Positions 53,149-64,000 of a DNA stretch of 64,000 nt are shown piece after piece. Origin of the DNA: Oreohelix idahoensis (taxonomy: Eukaryota; Mollusca; Gastropoda; Stylommatophora; Oreohelicidae); contig JAMPIV010018786.1 in NCBI GenBank assembly GCA_024509875.1, positions 169,345-233,344 on the forward strand, given 5' to 3'. How positions within the stretch are numbered: the first letter of the stretch is position 1; the number at the start of each line of letters is the position of its first letter. Both the position numbers and the translations under genes were made by a program. The notes under the pieces are model-generated. The model worked only from the letters and a program-made list of their open reading frames with translations, searched no databases and was not told the origin of the DNA.

Positions 53149-56100
53149 CCATTAGCAACTCTAAAGTAAAAGAAGGTCTGCCAGTTGCTTCGGCAGCACC
53201 TTATGGCCCAAATTTTATGCGTAAATTTCAGGGTAGCCAGCAAAATTTCAATAAAAAGAGTAACCGTAATTATGCCCAGAATCATAGCAATCAATTCCAG
53301 GGAGATTCTTCTTCCCAAAACTGGAGACAACCTAATACTACACGGTATTCTACTCCTGTTAACTTTAGAAATTTTCACAAAGGTAATCGGTATAGAGGAA
53401 AATATTTTTCGCAGAGACCTCAATACCAAGGTTCTCAGCAGTATAGAGATGGTAATGACAGTTATGGAAACTGGAACTCAAACCAGGATAAAAATTACAG
53501 TAGGGACTTTAATGATAATTGCAGAGGCAATAATGGTCGCGGTAGATCGCAACATAAGAGAAAAAGATATCAACAGACAAACTCTGTTCAACAAGAATCT
53601 CAGGGAGCAGATAAACAGGTTAATAATGATAAAGACCATAATGCTATCGGATGCTCATCTTTTGATTTTGGTAGAGCAAATAAATGTATCCAATGCAGTA
53701 CTTTATTTGACCCGAAGACCGTTACTACTTTAAGCTGTGGTCATCCTTTGCCCGCTCTTCCTGCTAATGTTGCTCATGACGGGAGAGGTTCTCTTATATT
53801 ACATAAGGGGCTTGTAAATAGTAATCCAGTCTCAGTGTTGTTTGATTCTGGATGTACTACTGTTGGTGTTAGACAATCTCTTGTAAATCCATCCTGTGCT
53901 ACAGGAAGGGTCATCAAATGTGTCACATTTGGTGGCACGTTGGAAAAGTATCCTACTGCCATAATACATATAGATACTCCTTTCTTCACGGGAGATGTCC
54001 ACGCGTGTCTACTTCCAAACCCTATTGCGGACCTTATTATTGGTCGTATTCACGGAATTAGGGAATGTACCCCACAGCAGATTGCTGTTTGGGAGGAGCA
54101 AAACATGGAAGCTACCAATGCGGTGGTCACAAGAGCACATGCTCTGGATCCACCACAAACTTCATTAATTAATAATGATGAAGTAAATGACCAAGATAGT
54201 CACTTGACTATTTCACGTGACTCATTTATTAAATTGCAAGAAGAAGATCCTTCTTTACAAAAATTCTTCATTCTAGCAAAAAAAGGTGATCCTAATCAGA
54301 ATACTAATAGAAAATCTTGGATTTCTATGAAGAACGGCGTACTTGTACGTATGGTACAAGACTCGACTACGTCCACTCATTCACAAATTCTTGTGCCCAA
54401 GAGCATGAGATTGCAAATATTGCAACATGCTCATGACTCGCAATGTGCTGGACATATGGGGTTTTCCCGTACAAAGTCGAGGGTTCTTGCGGCTTTCTTT
54501 TGGCCATTTGTGAGCAAGGACATACGAATTTACTGTCGCTCTTGCAAAGTATGTCAGGAGGTCAAATCTAAAGGACCACGACATGCTGCGCCTATCCAGG
54601 CTGCTGACATTCCTATTCGCCCTTTTCAAAAAATGGCAATAGATATTATCGGTCCTTTTAGAATTAAGTCAGCTAGAGGACATCAATTTATTCTTACATG
54701 TGTCGATATGTGCACACGTTGGCCAGAGGCAATACCTCTCAAGAGCATCTCAACTGCTGATATCGCAGACGCTCTTTGGCTAATATTCTCTCGCTTGGGT
54801 TTTCCCGGAGAAATATTGTCAGACCATGGCACTCAACTTATATCGGACACTATGTCACAGGTAATGTCTATGCTACATATTAAAAGGTCTCTCAGCAGTA
54901 TCTATCACCCAATGTCTAATGGGTTAGTCGAACAATTGAATAGGACTCTGAAAACTTTACTTGGGAAGATAACTGAGGATCATCCTCAGGATTGGGACAG
55001 GGTCTTACCCGCGGCTCTCTTTGCGTATAGAGAGGTCCCCAATGAACATACAGGGTTTTCCCCTTTTGAACTTGTCTTTGGCGCGCAACCGCGCGGCCCT
55101 ATGTCTTTACTTCACGATCTAATCACTGCCGATAATATTAGCGATGAGACTCAATCTTCTTATGAGTATGTCATTGCTCTTAGGCAAAAGATCATCGAGG
55201 CATGCAAACTAGCAACTTCGTCTTCCGAATTTGCTAAAGAAAAGGCAAGGCAGTTTGCAAATAAAAATAGATGTCTACGACAACTTTGTCCAGGTGACAA
55301 AGCTCTCGTTCTACTTCCTTCAAGGGAGAACAGACTTCTTATTGCATGGAAAGGTCCATATGCAATAGTCTCCAAAATTTCCGATGTCGACTATGTTGTC
55401 GATATTGATGGAAAGCATAAAACTTTCCACATAAATATGCTCACGGAATTTCATGACAGACCAGACTATTTGCAGCCTATTTTCCAGGCAACGGACAATT
55501 CTCAAGTACCTCATGGTCATTACTCATCCCTGTCAGTTATACAGGATGAGGAAACTACTTTTTCTGATGTCAATCTTCCACTTCCTATGGTCCCACTTTA
55601 TTCTGCGGAATCTTGGAAAAACGTTACCGTTTCTCCTAATCTTTCCGCTGAAGAACATCGACAAGTTTCTTCGATGTTGCAAACATTTCAGGATGTTCTT
55701 ACAGACATCCCGGGACACACACATGTCATCGAACATGACATTATACTAACTGACCATAATCCTATCAGAGTCAGACCCTATCCAATACCTATCCATTTTC
55801 AGTCACAAGTCGAAAAAGAATTGGATGAAATGATTCGATTGGAAATCATTGAACCATCCACTTCAGCATACTCTTCGTCTATGGTTATTGTTCGGAAGAA
55901 GGATAATAACATTCGCATTTGCGTAGATTATCGCAAATTGAACCAAGTTACGAAGTTCGATGCTGAACCTATGCCTTCATTGGAAGAGCTGCTAAATAAA
56001 CTTGCTAATTCTAGGTTCTTTACCAAACTAGATTTGTCTAAAGGTTATTGGCAAGTTCCTCTAACTGAACGTGCCAAACCTTTTACAGCTTTTTCTACAC

Positions 56101-57026
56101 CTAGGGGTTTATTCCAATGGAATTTCATGCCTTTCGGTCTTATGAACGCCCCTGCTACATTCGTACGCATGATGCGGCGAATTCTCGCATATCGTACAGA
56201 TGTCATAGCATACTTAGACGATATCTGCCTGTTCAGTGATTCCTGGGAAGATCACTATTTGGGTTTATACGAATTGCTGTCTACTCTTCGCGAATATAAC
56301 TTGACTGCAAAACCCTCTAAAGCCTTTATAGGATTTAGTGAGATTTCTTTCCTGGGTCATCGGGTTGGTCATGGTCTTTTAAAGACAGAGGACCACAATG
56401 TTTTAAAAATACTTAACATTTCTGTCCCTAAAACAAAGAAACAAGTACGGAGTCTATTAGGTTTGATCCAATTTTACGGACGATTCATTCCGAATCTGTC
56501 ATCCATTATGGCACCGCTTTCTACTTTATTGAAGAAAGGATCGCCTAATCTGATCCGCTGGTCGCAAGAATGTCAATCCTCATTGGACCAGGTTGAAACT
56601 CTGTTTTCATCTCCACCTATCCTTAGGTTGCCTACTATTGAGAAGACTTTTGTTCTTCAAAGTGACGCCTCGTCAACTGGGATTGGGGCAGCACTAATGC
56701 AGGAGTATTCTGATACTCTGCATCCGGTGATGTATATCTCTAGGAAATTAAATGCTGCAGAAAAGAATTACTCGGTTTTAGACCGTGAATTATTGGCTAT
56801 GGTATGGTCTATTCTGAAGTTACAAAGATTTCTTCTAGGCGCACACTTCATTGTGGAAACCGACCAAAAAGCGCTTACTGCTATTCAGAGCAAAAACTTG
56901 AAGAGCTCGAGGTCCACCCGTTATGCCATAGCTCTTCAACCATTTCATTTCTCGGTGCGAGCTATCCGAGGTTCGGATAATGTGATGGCAGACATTCTGT
57001 CCAGATGCCCACACGATTCCACATGA
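53103..57026 (+). CDS. El3 Pol: protease, integrase, RT, RNase H
   Basis: 1,307 uninterrupted codons. A basic Asn/Gln-rich nucleocapsid tail (1-180) precedes a CxxC (194-197) and CGH (212-214) motif. Protease has DSG at 248-250. The H2C2 integrase finger is near 440-485 (HDSQCAGHMG, CRSCKVC). The integrase core has D in MAIDIIGP, D in LSDHGTQ and E in GLVEQLN, the last two 35 residues apart. A GPY/F tail (AWKGPYAIV) follows. RT has LDLSKGYW and YLDD (about 1036). RNase H has QSDASS (about 1186) and DILSRCP. Integrase ahead of RT is the Gmr1-type order, opposite to ordinary Gypsy. No catalytic damage seen. Confidence 0.93.
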   Translation: MEEYCSQYVTAHPHITISNSKVKEGLPVASAAPYGPNFMRKFQGSQQNFNKKSNRNYAQNHSNQFQGDSSSQNWRQPNTTRYSTPVNFRNFHKGNRYRGKYFSQRPQYQGSQQYRDGNDSYGNWNSNQDKNYSRDFNDNCRGNNGRGRSQHKRKRYQQTNSVQQESQGADKQVNNDKDHNAIGCSSFDFGRANKCIQCSTLFDPKTVTTLSCGHPLPALPANVAHDGRGSLILHKGLVNSNPVSVLFDSGCTTVGVRQSLVNPSCATGRVIKCVTFGGTLEKYPTAIIHIDTPFFTGDVHACLLPNPIADLIIGRIHGIRECTPQQIAVWEEQNMEATNAVVTRAHALDPPQTSLINNDEVNDQDSHLTISRDSFIKLQEEDPSLQKFFILAKKGDPNQNTNRKSWISMKNGVLVRMVQDSTTSTHSQILVPKSMRLQILQHAHDSQCAGHMGFSRTKSRVLAAFFWPFVSKDIRIYCRSCKVCQEVKSKGPRHAAPIQAADIPIRPFQKMAIDIIGPFRIKSARGHQFILTCVDMCTRWPEAIPLKSISTADIADALWLIFSRLGFPGEILSDHGTQLISDTMSQVMSMLHIKRSLSSIYHPMSNGLVEQLNRTLKTLLGKITEDHPQDWDRVLPAALFAYREVPNEHTGFSPFELVFGAQPRGPMSLLHDLITADNISDETQSSYEYVIALRQKIIEACKLATSSSEFAKEKARQFANKNRCLRQLCPGDKALVLLPSRENRLLIAWKGPYAIVSKISDVDYVVDIDGKHKTFHINMLTEFHDRPDYLQPIFQATDNSQVPHGHYSSLSVIQDEETTFSDVNLPLPMVPLYSAESWKNVTVSPNLSAEEHRQVSSMLQTFQDVLTDIPGHTHVIEHDIILTDHNPIRVRPYPIPIHFQSQVEKELDEMIRLEIIEPSTSAYSSSMVIVRKKDNNIRICVDYRKLNQVTKFDAEPMPSLEELLNKLANSRFFTKLDLSKGYWQVPLTERAKPFTAFSTPRGLFQWNFMPFGLMNAPATFVRMMRRILAYRTDVIAYLDDICLFSDSWEDHYLGLYELLSTLREYNLTAKPSKAFIGFSEISFLGHRVGHGLLKTEDHNVLKILNISVPKTKKQVRSLLGLIQFYGRFIPNLSSIMAPLSTLLKKGSPNLIRWSQECQSSLDQVETLFSSPPILRLPTIEKTFVLQSDASSTGIGAALMQEYSDTLHPVMYISRKLNAAEKNYSVLDRELLAMVWSILKLQRFLLGAHFIVETDQKALTAIQSKNLKSSRSTRYAIALQPFHFSVRAIRGSDNVMADILSRCPHDST

Positions 57027-57793
57027 TTCTTTTGTCATATATATTTCCTAATATACAGTCCAATGCTATAATGACATGTTAGCAGATATTTTCTCACTTT
57101 TTTTGAGGAATTTATAACATCTTACCATGTAATTATCTAAGAAGGCTTAGTTAGTGATATACGGGCCAAAAGATCACTCGGCCACATTTAGATAATAAAT
57201 TTTCATGATTATATTAAGAGATTTAACAGTTATATTTAAGATTTGTGTTATTGATATTTTCGCAGCACATCTTTGAAGTCAGCGAGATTATGTCCATTGT
57301 GAAACTTTGATGATATCAAGTCCTGTCCTAGATTGGGAGCGGATGATGTTCACATCTTCTTCTGTTTGATTGTATTCTTATCTACGAAGAACAACACATA
57401 TTTTAGTTAATAATTACTGATGCATTATATAAGGTAATAGTATAGTGCGGTATATTAGTATATTACACCGCTATTTGCAACACATTGCATGATATTATAA
57501 TAATAGATTTAATTTCATATATTGGCATGAGTGTAATTTGACTTTCATTATGATGTTGCCATCATTGTGGCGTGTGTTGGTGGCACCTTCCTGGAATATA
57601 TACGCGTATACTTAGATAAATTTTTTCTCTAAAGATCTGAGATATGATCTCAGTTTCGCTCCATGCGTTGAGCTAGTTTGTTAGGTATATATCCGCGCAT
57701 CATACGTGCGTTGGGAGCCTAGATTTTTCCGGCTCCAGGATTTTAAAAAAAAAAAATGTGNTTNATTTTTTTTTTCCCGGGAGGGTGCGGTAA
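57027..57793 (+). other. El3 3' untranslated region and polypurine tract
   Basis: About 770 bp, AT-rich, ending in a homopolymer-rich stretch with two ambiguous bases (N at 57761 and 57764) and the purine tract at 57777-57790. Confidence 0.7.
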
Positions 57794-59309
57794 TGTTACG
57801 CACAGATCACTTTTTTTGTCCAAAGTCTTTGTATAATCATTTTTTTTTTCGTAAAAAAATCTTTGTATGATCAATTTCTTGACTGAAATGTGTATGATAT
57901 TATTTTACAGTCAAAGTGACATAACTCGAGATTTTGAGACTACTATTTTTTATGAGTTTACCTCCTCTTGGTTTGAGACACGTTCGGTCTATAATTTCTT
58001 AAACGAAGCGTGACCATATCTCCTTATTTGGTAGTATCAGTCAAGTGTTGTAGATGTCTGAAACCTGTCTTAAGGTTTTCGATTCATGACCATAAAGGGA
58101 GCGATAGTGAATGTCTCTTATCTCGTATGTTCTTAGAATCGCCTTGTGTGAATTGATACTCACGTAGATGGGTTCTGCGCATGTCTAGACTTGGAGAGTT
58201 CGATTGTGGTTTCCGCCCAGGTCGGGGAGTTAGAACATGGTCTAAGCAGCGAGTGGACGCAAATCTGCGTCTTGTGATTTCTCTGAGGGAAATACATTGT
58301 CTTGTGAGTTAGTTTAGCTAACTATAGACTTTTCCCAGTATTATTCAAGCCGCCTGGAGGCATATGTTTTGTGGTTGATTCCGAATAAAGGTAATTCCTC
58401 TTTATTTGAACTTTTCGATGTCATCTAAAAGTTCGACATTTTTTGCTGCTCTTTGCTCGCTTGTGTGATTCAAAAATGGAGAGGTACTTTGATTAGGATT
58501 TCGCCACCGGTATCTTTATACCTGAACTAGTTATATATATATGGGTCGCTCTAGACCAAACAAGACTATTGTCTGTGTTCCAGGATTCGTTATATCAGAG
58601 ATCACATCCAAGTCAGATGGTTAGACTTAGGAATGTTATAAAGGTCGGGTTGACCTGTATTCCCAGTATGCTATTCACGTGCAGAGGATAAATGGACTTA
58701 TTGTACACATCTGATCTGCTAGCATCAGGAAGGGAGTATTTATTATTATCTATGAACAGTGATGAGATGCAGCTGACACTGTTGCAGAATTTATATGTAT
58801 GAACTTTAGGTACCCAGAACTGGGCTATATATTATTTATACAGCTTCACGAACCAGAACTTTATGATATCGAATATACGGAAGCTATTTGTTTACAATAT
58901 GAATATTGAGCATTGGATACTAAATGACTATCAGCTGGCACTAATATTATTGTTGAATGCAGACATTCCTTGAACTGTAGTATGTTATAATGGAGCTAAC
59001 GTACCTGGCATTTTGACGCACCATATCATTTCATATTATTTTGAATGCTGAATTTCTTGAACTATGTTGGTGATGACATATATATCATGACTGTTTTGTG
59101 GCGTGCAATAAATGGTAGAAAACGTAAAGCGAAGTTACCATTTCTATGACTTTACACATCATGTTGCCTGTGTTGTACTCTGGGAACTATTCTACTACAA
59201 CCTACACAGCAACATCATAAACCAGATAAGACACCCTATACTACAACTATATATCTAACTGGTGTTGATAGGGGTGATACTTCCAGCCAGCCTAAATCCA
59301 CCCTTATCA
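57794..59309 (+). repeat. El3 3' LTR
   Basis: Partner of 49206-50719. The segment 58802-58966 is the diverged patch. Confidence 0.92.
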
Positions 59310-59329
59310 GTAATACAATGGGTATGAAA

Positions 59330-60338
59330 GTCAAGTTCCTTACACTGCATACAATAGCAGTGAAGATGTATAAATATTTCTGCAGAGAAGCTAAGCGTGG
59401 TAAACTGTAAACTGTGACACTAAGAAAACTGAAAATTCGGCTGAGAACACACAATGACACTGATGTGTCGAAATCAACATTATGGAGAACTGTTAGAAGC
59501 ATTGGCTTTACGTTTAGGAAGTACGCTAGTGGAAGAAGGTCATCTGTGAGAAGCCGCACTTAGTATCTATGAGAAGTAAATATTTACGTGAAGTACGGGA
59601 AATGCGTAATCAAGATTATGATATTGTGTATGTGGATAAAACTTGGATCAATGCTCACCACACAACTGAAAAGGAATGGCAGTTATCAGATGGAACGATT
59701 AAAAGATGTGTACCCAGTAAAAAGGACAACGTCTGATAATGGCACATGCAGGCAGCAGACGTAATGGGCTAGTGAAAAATGCTGAACTTATTTTCACTTC
59801 CAATTATACGGACAACCGGGACTATCATACCGAGATGAACGGTAACATATTTAGAGAGTGGATTGAAAGTACTCTTCTTCCGTCCCTAGACAGACCATCC
59901 TGTTTGATAATGGACAACGCATCATACCACAACGCTGTGGCAGAAGAAGACAAAATCCCGACATCTTCGAGTACAAAAGATGTTATAAAGATTTGGCTCA
60001 GAAAAGAAGACATTCCATTTAACGAGGGGTTTCTGAAACCTGAATTACTGTCCCTTGTTAAGAAATCACAAAAGACCAAGATATTCCATATAGACAAGTT
60101 GATTCAACAGCATGGTCATATGTGTTTGAGACTGCCACCTTATCATTCACATTTAAACCCAATTGAACTCGTTTGGGCAAAAGTTAAAGGACAGGTGGCA
60201 GCTGAAATTAAAACTTTCAAACTATGCAATAAGAAAGAACTAACATATGCCGCCCTCTCGCAGATAGACAAAGATTATTGGTGTAAATGTGAAGACCATG
60301 TCTTAAAAGAGGAAAATGATTATTGGAAAAAAGATTGA
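59330..60338 (+). pseudogene. IS630/Tc1-superfamily transposase with long D-E spacing
   Basis: An HTH piece (VSKSTLWRTVRSIGFTFRKY) is visible at about 59465-59525. Then YDIVYVDKTWINAHHTT holds the first Asp, followed by a frame break in an A-run near 59720. The main frame (ATG 59739) has the second Asp in CLIMDNASYHN and the Glu in HLNPIELVWAKVKG. I count 83 residues between them, far more than 34 in Tc1. This resembles the DD82E group I recall under the name Sailor; the assignment needs checking. An upstream stop and the frameshift make it a pseudogene. TIRs were not identified. It starts right after the El3 3' LTR. Confidence 0.75.
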
Positions 60339-61360
60339 CTGTCGTTCGTTCAGCCGAGAATAGTCATCAATATGTTAGACTCGTCTGACTCAGAATAAGT
60401 GTGTAAATACCTTATATGTTTTATATGTTTTCTCCTCCATCTATGTGTATATGTAAACCAATTCATTTCCTTTTTATCTCCGCGATTTCACTACTATTTT
60501 TAACATACACAGTACTTTCACCTCTTCGTGCATCCATTTACGTTTTAGTATAAAAAGTAACATTTACATCGAATAGACGTTATTATTCTCTCAAATATTT
60601 CGAAGAAATAAAAAAGGACCTCACGTAGTAATCAGTTAACAAACCCCTCTAACATTCGAATTGTATAGACGCCTATGCCGAAAATATGCAACTTCCGTCA
60701 TTTACGGTAAATTATTTTCTTTCACGACAAAATAATTACTTCGTTAAAAAAGATCAAAGGAATTAGCCGTTGCAAGAAAAGAACACTACATGCAACATTG
60801 AATTTTATAAAAGCTTTGGGACTTTGAAAATATAAGACCACATGCAAAAAATCGTATTTATCAGTGCAAGGAATTTGGAGATATTTGAAGTCAATCGTCG
60901 ACCGATCTTTTATAAACGCACTATAAGTCATGTTTTATTAATGGGAGGTAGGTGTTAAAGATTTATATGTATGGGTCGGATTTTTGTACACACGTTAGTT
61001 AGCCCGCTTTAGTGATGAGATGATTTTTGAGTTGGGGGCTTATTGCTCGATAAATTTTAAACACAGCTCAACTGTGTGGTTGCTAGTTGTTTTTTGTTTT
61101 TTTTTTTTAATATGATAAAGCAAGTTGTCGAATATTCTTAATGTTCCTAGCGAGAGTTTGGGGGGGGGGGGGGGAAGACGGTTAATCTCAGCGGTAGTCT
61201 CGCGGTTAGCCCGCGCTGGTGTTTTTTTTTACTGAGTTGTACTGAGATGGAAATCTCGGGACAGTACGTTTCTGGCAGAGCTTCGGAATGAACGTTATCC
61301 ATTTCGCTAGTGTGTACCAGAGATTTTTGTGAAAGGGAATATTTGATAATTGCAGAATTT
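60339..61360. other. Unassigned spacer
   Basis: No gene recognised. It contains a G14 run at 61161-61174. At about 61185-61222 lies a segment resembling a tRNA-like SINE head (cggtagtctcgcggttagcc) without a B box. Confidence 0.4.
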
Positions 61361-61753
61361 ACTGTTTATTGAAGTGAAGATTGAGAGATATTGTATCTGC
61401 TATTCAAAGCCTTGGATATAATGGCTTGCTAATGTACTGTTTATTGAAGTGAAGATTGAGAGATATTGTGTCTGCTATTCAAAGCCTTGGATATAATGGC
61501 TTGCTAATGTACCGTTTATTGAAGTGAAGATTGAGAGATATTGTATCTGCTATTCAAAGCCTTGGATATAATGGCTTGCTAATTTACTGTTTATTGAAGT
61601 GAAGATTGAGAGATATTGTATCTGCTATTCAAAGCCTTGGATATAATGGCTTGCTAATGTACTGTTTATTGAAGTGAAGATTGAGAGATATTGTATCTGC
61701 TATTCAAAGCCTTGGATATAACGGCTTGCTATGTACTGTTTATTGAAGTGAAT
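61361..61753. repeat. 75-bp tandem repeat, 5 units plus partial
   Basis: The unit starts actgtttattgaagtgaaga and ends in atggcttgctaatgt. Starts are at 61361, 61436, 61511, 61586, 61661 and 61735 (one base deleted before the last partial copy). Units are about 98% identical. Confidence 0.95.
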
Positions 61754-62153
61754 GTTCTATGGATATCTTTTACCTGATGCTGTATGAGTATATTGTGAAC
61801 TGTTGATACTCCATGACTTGTTATGAAATGTCGTCCCATGATGTTCACGTGAGTTTGTCGTATTAAACTGTATAACGTTACCAGGAGTTCCAACATTCCC
61901 TGACTCCTACGTTTTGCTGTGGTGTGTGATTTCAGTCTGTCTAGATGAAAGAATCCTTAACATTCGCGTATGCAAAGATACATATCTACACACTTGTCGG
62001 CCATCGGTAAGCCCGACCACAAGCTGATTGCCTTCCTCAGCGTAACATCAACACTTATCTTCTTCCACTCCTCGCGCACCATTAACAGTGGTGAGCCAGG
62101 TTCGTGGGATTATATCATCTACAGAAGTGGTGTGTGTTTGACATTGTACTAAC
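61754..62153. other. Unassigned spacer with a possible short exon-like stretch
   Basis: 61900-62152 is less AT-rich. A frame at 61970-62152 ends at the LTR border. No family is recognised, so I do not call a gene. Confidence 0.3.
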
Positions 62154-64000
62154 TGTCGTGAAATTCTAAATCCACATATCTAAATTAGAAAGTAAATGTA
62201 AAGCCTAACGAAGTAATTCAATAAAAGTAAAGAAGAATGGTAAAAGAACAGTGCGGTCACAATAGCGTACGCCTGTGTTATAGAACGTCATACTAGCTAA
62301 ACAAGAAAACCCCTTTTTATGCTCCGTCTGCATAAAATAAACGCGATTCTAAAAATAAAACTGGTACTGCATTGCTTATACGACCTTGATAGACACACTG
62401 CGTAATGACCTAGATTAATATTACATTAATGTCATTTTATGCACTACGTAAACGAAAAGACAGACGGGCTTAGAAGAGAGAGAGAGAGAGAGATGTACGG
62501 AGGAACGCATGCAATACTACCACGTCGTCTCGCGATTGAAAATTAATGCCACCCCACGCGAAAGGCATGCAGACTTGCTTTTTTTTCAAATAAACAGTGA
62601 CAAAAAACACTACCAATACGAGGTAAGGTTTTAAAAAACATGGTTAATGCTTATTAGGAAACATGACACAATACTGTTTTATGTTTGAAATCCTGACTTT
62701 ATACTGACAGAACAGTCGAAAAGGCAGAACAGGTGGCGGTTCTAAGACAGTAAATAAAAAAACAAATACACGACTATCCTAGAATAATACATATTTGTAA
62801 CGAAGCCACTTGGCTCCATTAAACTTATATATTTGGGTGCCTTAGGACTTGCTGACACAGAATATGTTAGGTGTTATGCCAATAGTCTAGTAATTAATAA
62901 ATTATAGCCAAAATACTATAGTGGTGTTGTCTGACAACACAGGTTCATATTTGCTCATAATGGCGTGTTTGGAAACTGCTTTAGGGGAAATGAGGCCAAC
63001 ACGTTAGATCCGATTTGATTGGCTAGAATAATATGTAAGGCGAAACATGATTAGTCGACTGCAAATACTATTTTTGGTTGTTAATGGAAACGGTAGGAAG
63101 GGTAAATTTTTTCAAAGGCTTTTGTAAACATGGTCTCATTGGCTAGACCATTTGATATAGTCAATTAGGAGCGTCAGTTCAGGGCCACTTTTTGAAAATA
63201 AACTTTGTAGAAGCAAGTGCGTTGAGAACCAGCTCATATTTTTCTAACAAAAGCCTGGGACAGAGGCAGATCGGAATTGTGCCATAACTCATCGCCAGTC
63301 AACGTACTTGTTTAATATTTCCTTGAATTGTGGGACCGTGGTACTGAAGTAATAGAGCAGCACCTGGTCTGAGTTTTGCTGAATCCAGAGGCTGGTAGCA
63401 TACTCCTTGTTCAAGATATCGACCAGTGTTGTTTCTCAAGAAAACTGTGAAGCAAGCGAGCAGAGGAGACAGTTTTCCTGCCGCCCACACAGAAGATAAG
63501 ATTTCGTTGGCCAGAGCAGCTCAATCTTGTGTTACCCCCCCCGCCCCCGCCACCCGCCCCCCCCCCCACCCCCCCCCCCCCCCCCCACCCCCCCTCTAAA
63601 ATTGACTGTACATTAAATCAAGAGGGACATTTATTGGTTTTCAAATAAAAGAAACTATGAACCTTTCCAATATTATTTCCACCAGTAACAAACACATGAA
63701 GTCATGATGACAAACAACAACCTAGCTTTAAAAGCCAGTATTACCTCATAGTACTACATCACAACCTACACACATATTGTAATAATATTATATGTCAATA
63801 CAAAGATCATATCTATAAATTGTGTACATACAACTTGTGATTACATTTGATTGTGATTCCTGATTCACTTTGTAGTTGAATCAGGATATCTATTATTGAA
63901 AGGAATTAATACATATTTTAAAAGTTAACACTTGACTTATTAAGATAGTCTTATAGAGTGTTCTATGTATGTGAGTTTGTACAGTGTGGTAAAGTATTGT
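62154..64000 (+). mobile_element. Diverged El2-type LTR, cut by the window end
   Basis: Starts tgtcgtgaaattctaaatcc, like the El2 LTR start at 28721. It stays alignable in order to the window end: the cattggctaga segment at about 63138, aaaagcctggga at 63250, and gtatgtgagt at 63966 matching about 30475. Many substitutions and indels show an older insertion of the same family. No polypurine tract precedes it, so it is a 5' or solo LTR. It contains a (GA)n run at 62477-62494 and a C-rich tract at 63533-63594. Confidence 0.85.

Larger units (their letters stand above)
49206..59309 (+). mobile_element. El3: near-complete Ty3/Gypsy element with Gmr1-like domain order
   Basis: LTRs 49206-50719 (1,514 bp) and 57794-59309 (1,516 bp) begin TGTT and end TATCA. 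A primer-binding-like TGGTGGCCAGAGG follows the first at about 50725, and a purine tract (cccgggagggtgcgg) precedes the second. ORFs cover Gag, protease, integrase, RT and RNase H with integrase before RT. The flanks agcac and gtaat do not match, so there is no target duplication. Confidence 0.92.

Noticed and set aside
61161..61222. Second SINE
   Set aside because: Only an A-box-like head beside a G-run; no B box or body.
61970..62152. Possible host exon before the diverged LTR
   Set aside because: Open frame of 60 codons with no recognisable family; splice-like sites nearby are not convincing.

Overview
This is eukaryotic, AT-rich, TE-dominated DNA, with no bacterial-style operons. The LINE, Ty3/Gypsy and Tc1/mariner types, the LTR architectures and two spliced-looking host exons suggest a lophotrochozoan animal, most likely a mollusc. 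That placement is inference; no species-diagnostic gene is visible. The only host coding sequence I can support is a pair of minus-strand exons (47083-47296 and 45209-45505) with matching splice phases, encoding cysteine-rich, N-glycosylation-rich extracellular sequence.

Layout. 1-785: LINE 3' end and a tRNA-derived SINE. 1154-1446: LTR fragment. 1447-5344: decayed Ty3/Gypsy element El1 (Gag, protease, integrase; no RT/RNase H). 5602-11700: ElA, an LTR retroelement with 1,023-bp LTRs, a TGCA target duplication and one unrecognised 502-aa minus-strand ORF. 13508-27724: (TA)n blocks separating an intact-looking Tc1 transposon (13687-14987), El4 (15087-21456) and ElL28 (21565-27647). 28721-36993: El2, a very young Gypsy element with 2.03-kb LTRs and an AATAT target duplication. 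37411-38632: a Tc1 deletion derivative inside another (TA)n block. 39525-49205: OTU pseudogene, fold-back mariner, LINE fragments, minisatellites and the host exons. 49206-59309: El3, a near-complete Gypsy element. 59330-60338: IS630/Tc1-type transposase pseudogene with an unusually long D-E spacing. 62154-64000: diverged El2-type LTR cut by the window end.

Main results. (1) ElL28 is an LTR element whose only ORF is a Gag-like domain fused to a cold-shock domain plus two CCHC knuckles, which is the Lin28 domain architecture; it has no protease, RT or integrase. (2) El4 is an LTR element with only Gag, CCHC, protease and a C-terminal RRM-like fold. (3) El1, El2 and El3 share one Gag type and have integrase upstream of RT, the Gmr1-like order. 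El3 is nearly complete, El1 lacks RT/RNase H, and El2 lacks protease and the integrase core but keeps RT/RNase H. (4) Three elements are separated only by TA repeats, consistent with repeated insertion into one microsatellite.

Taken together the window looks like a retroelement community in which a near-autonomous Gmr1-like element coexists with Gag-encoding, RT-less elements that carry RNA-binding modules. That the latter are mobilised in trans is inference.
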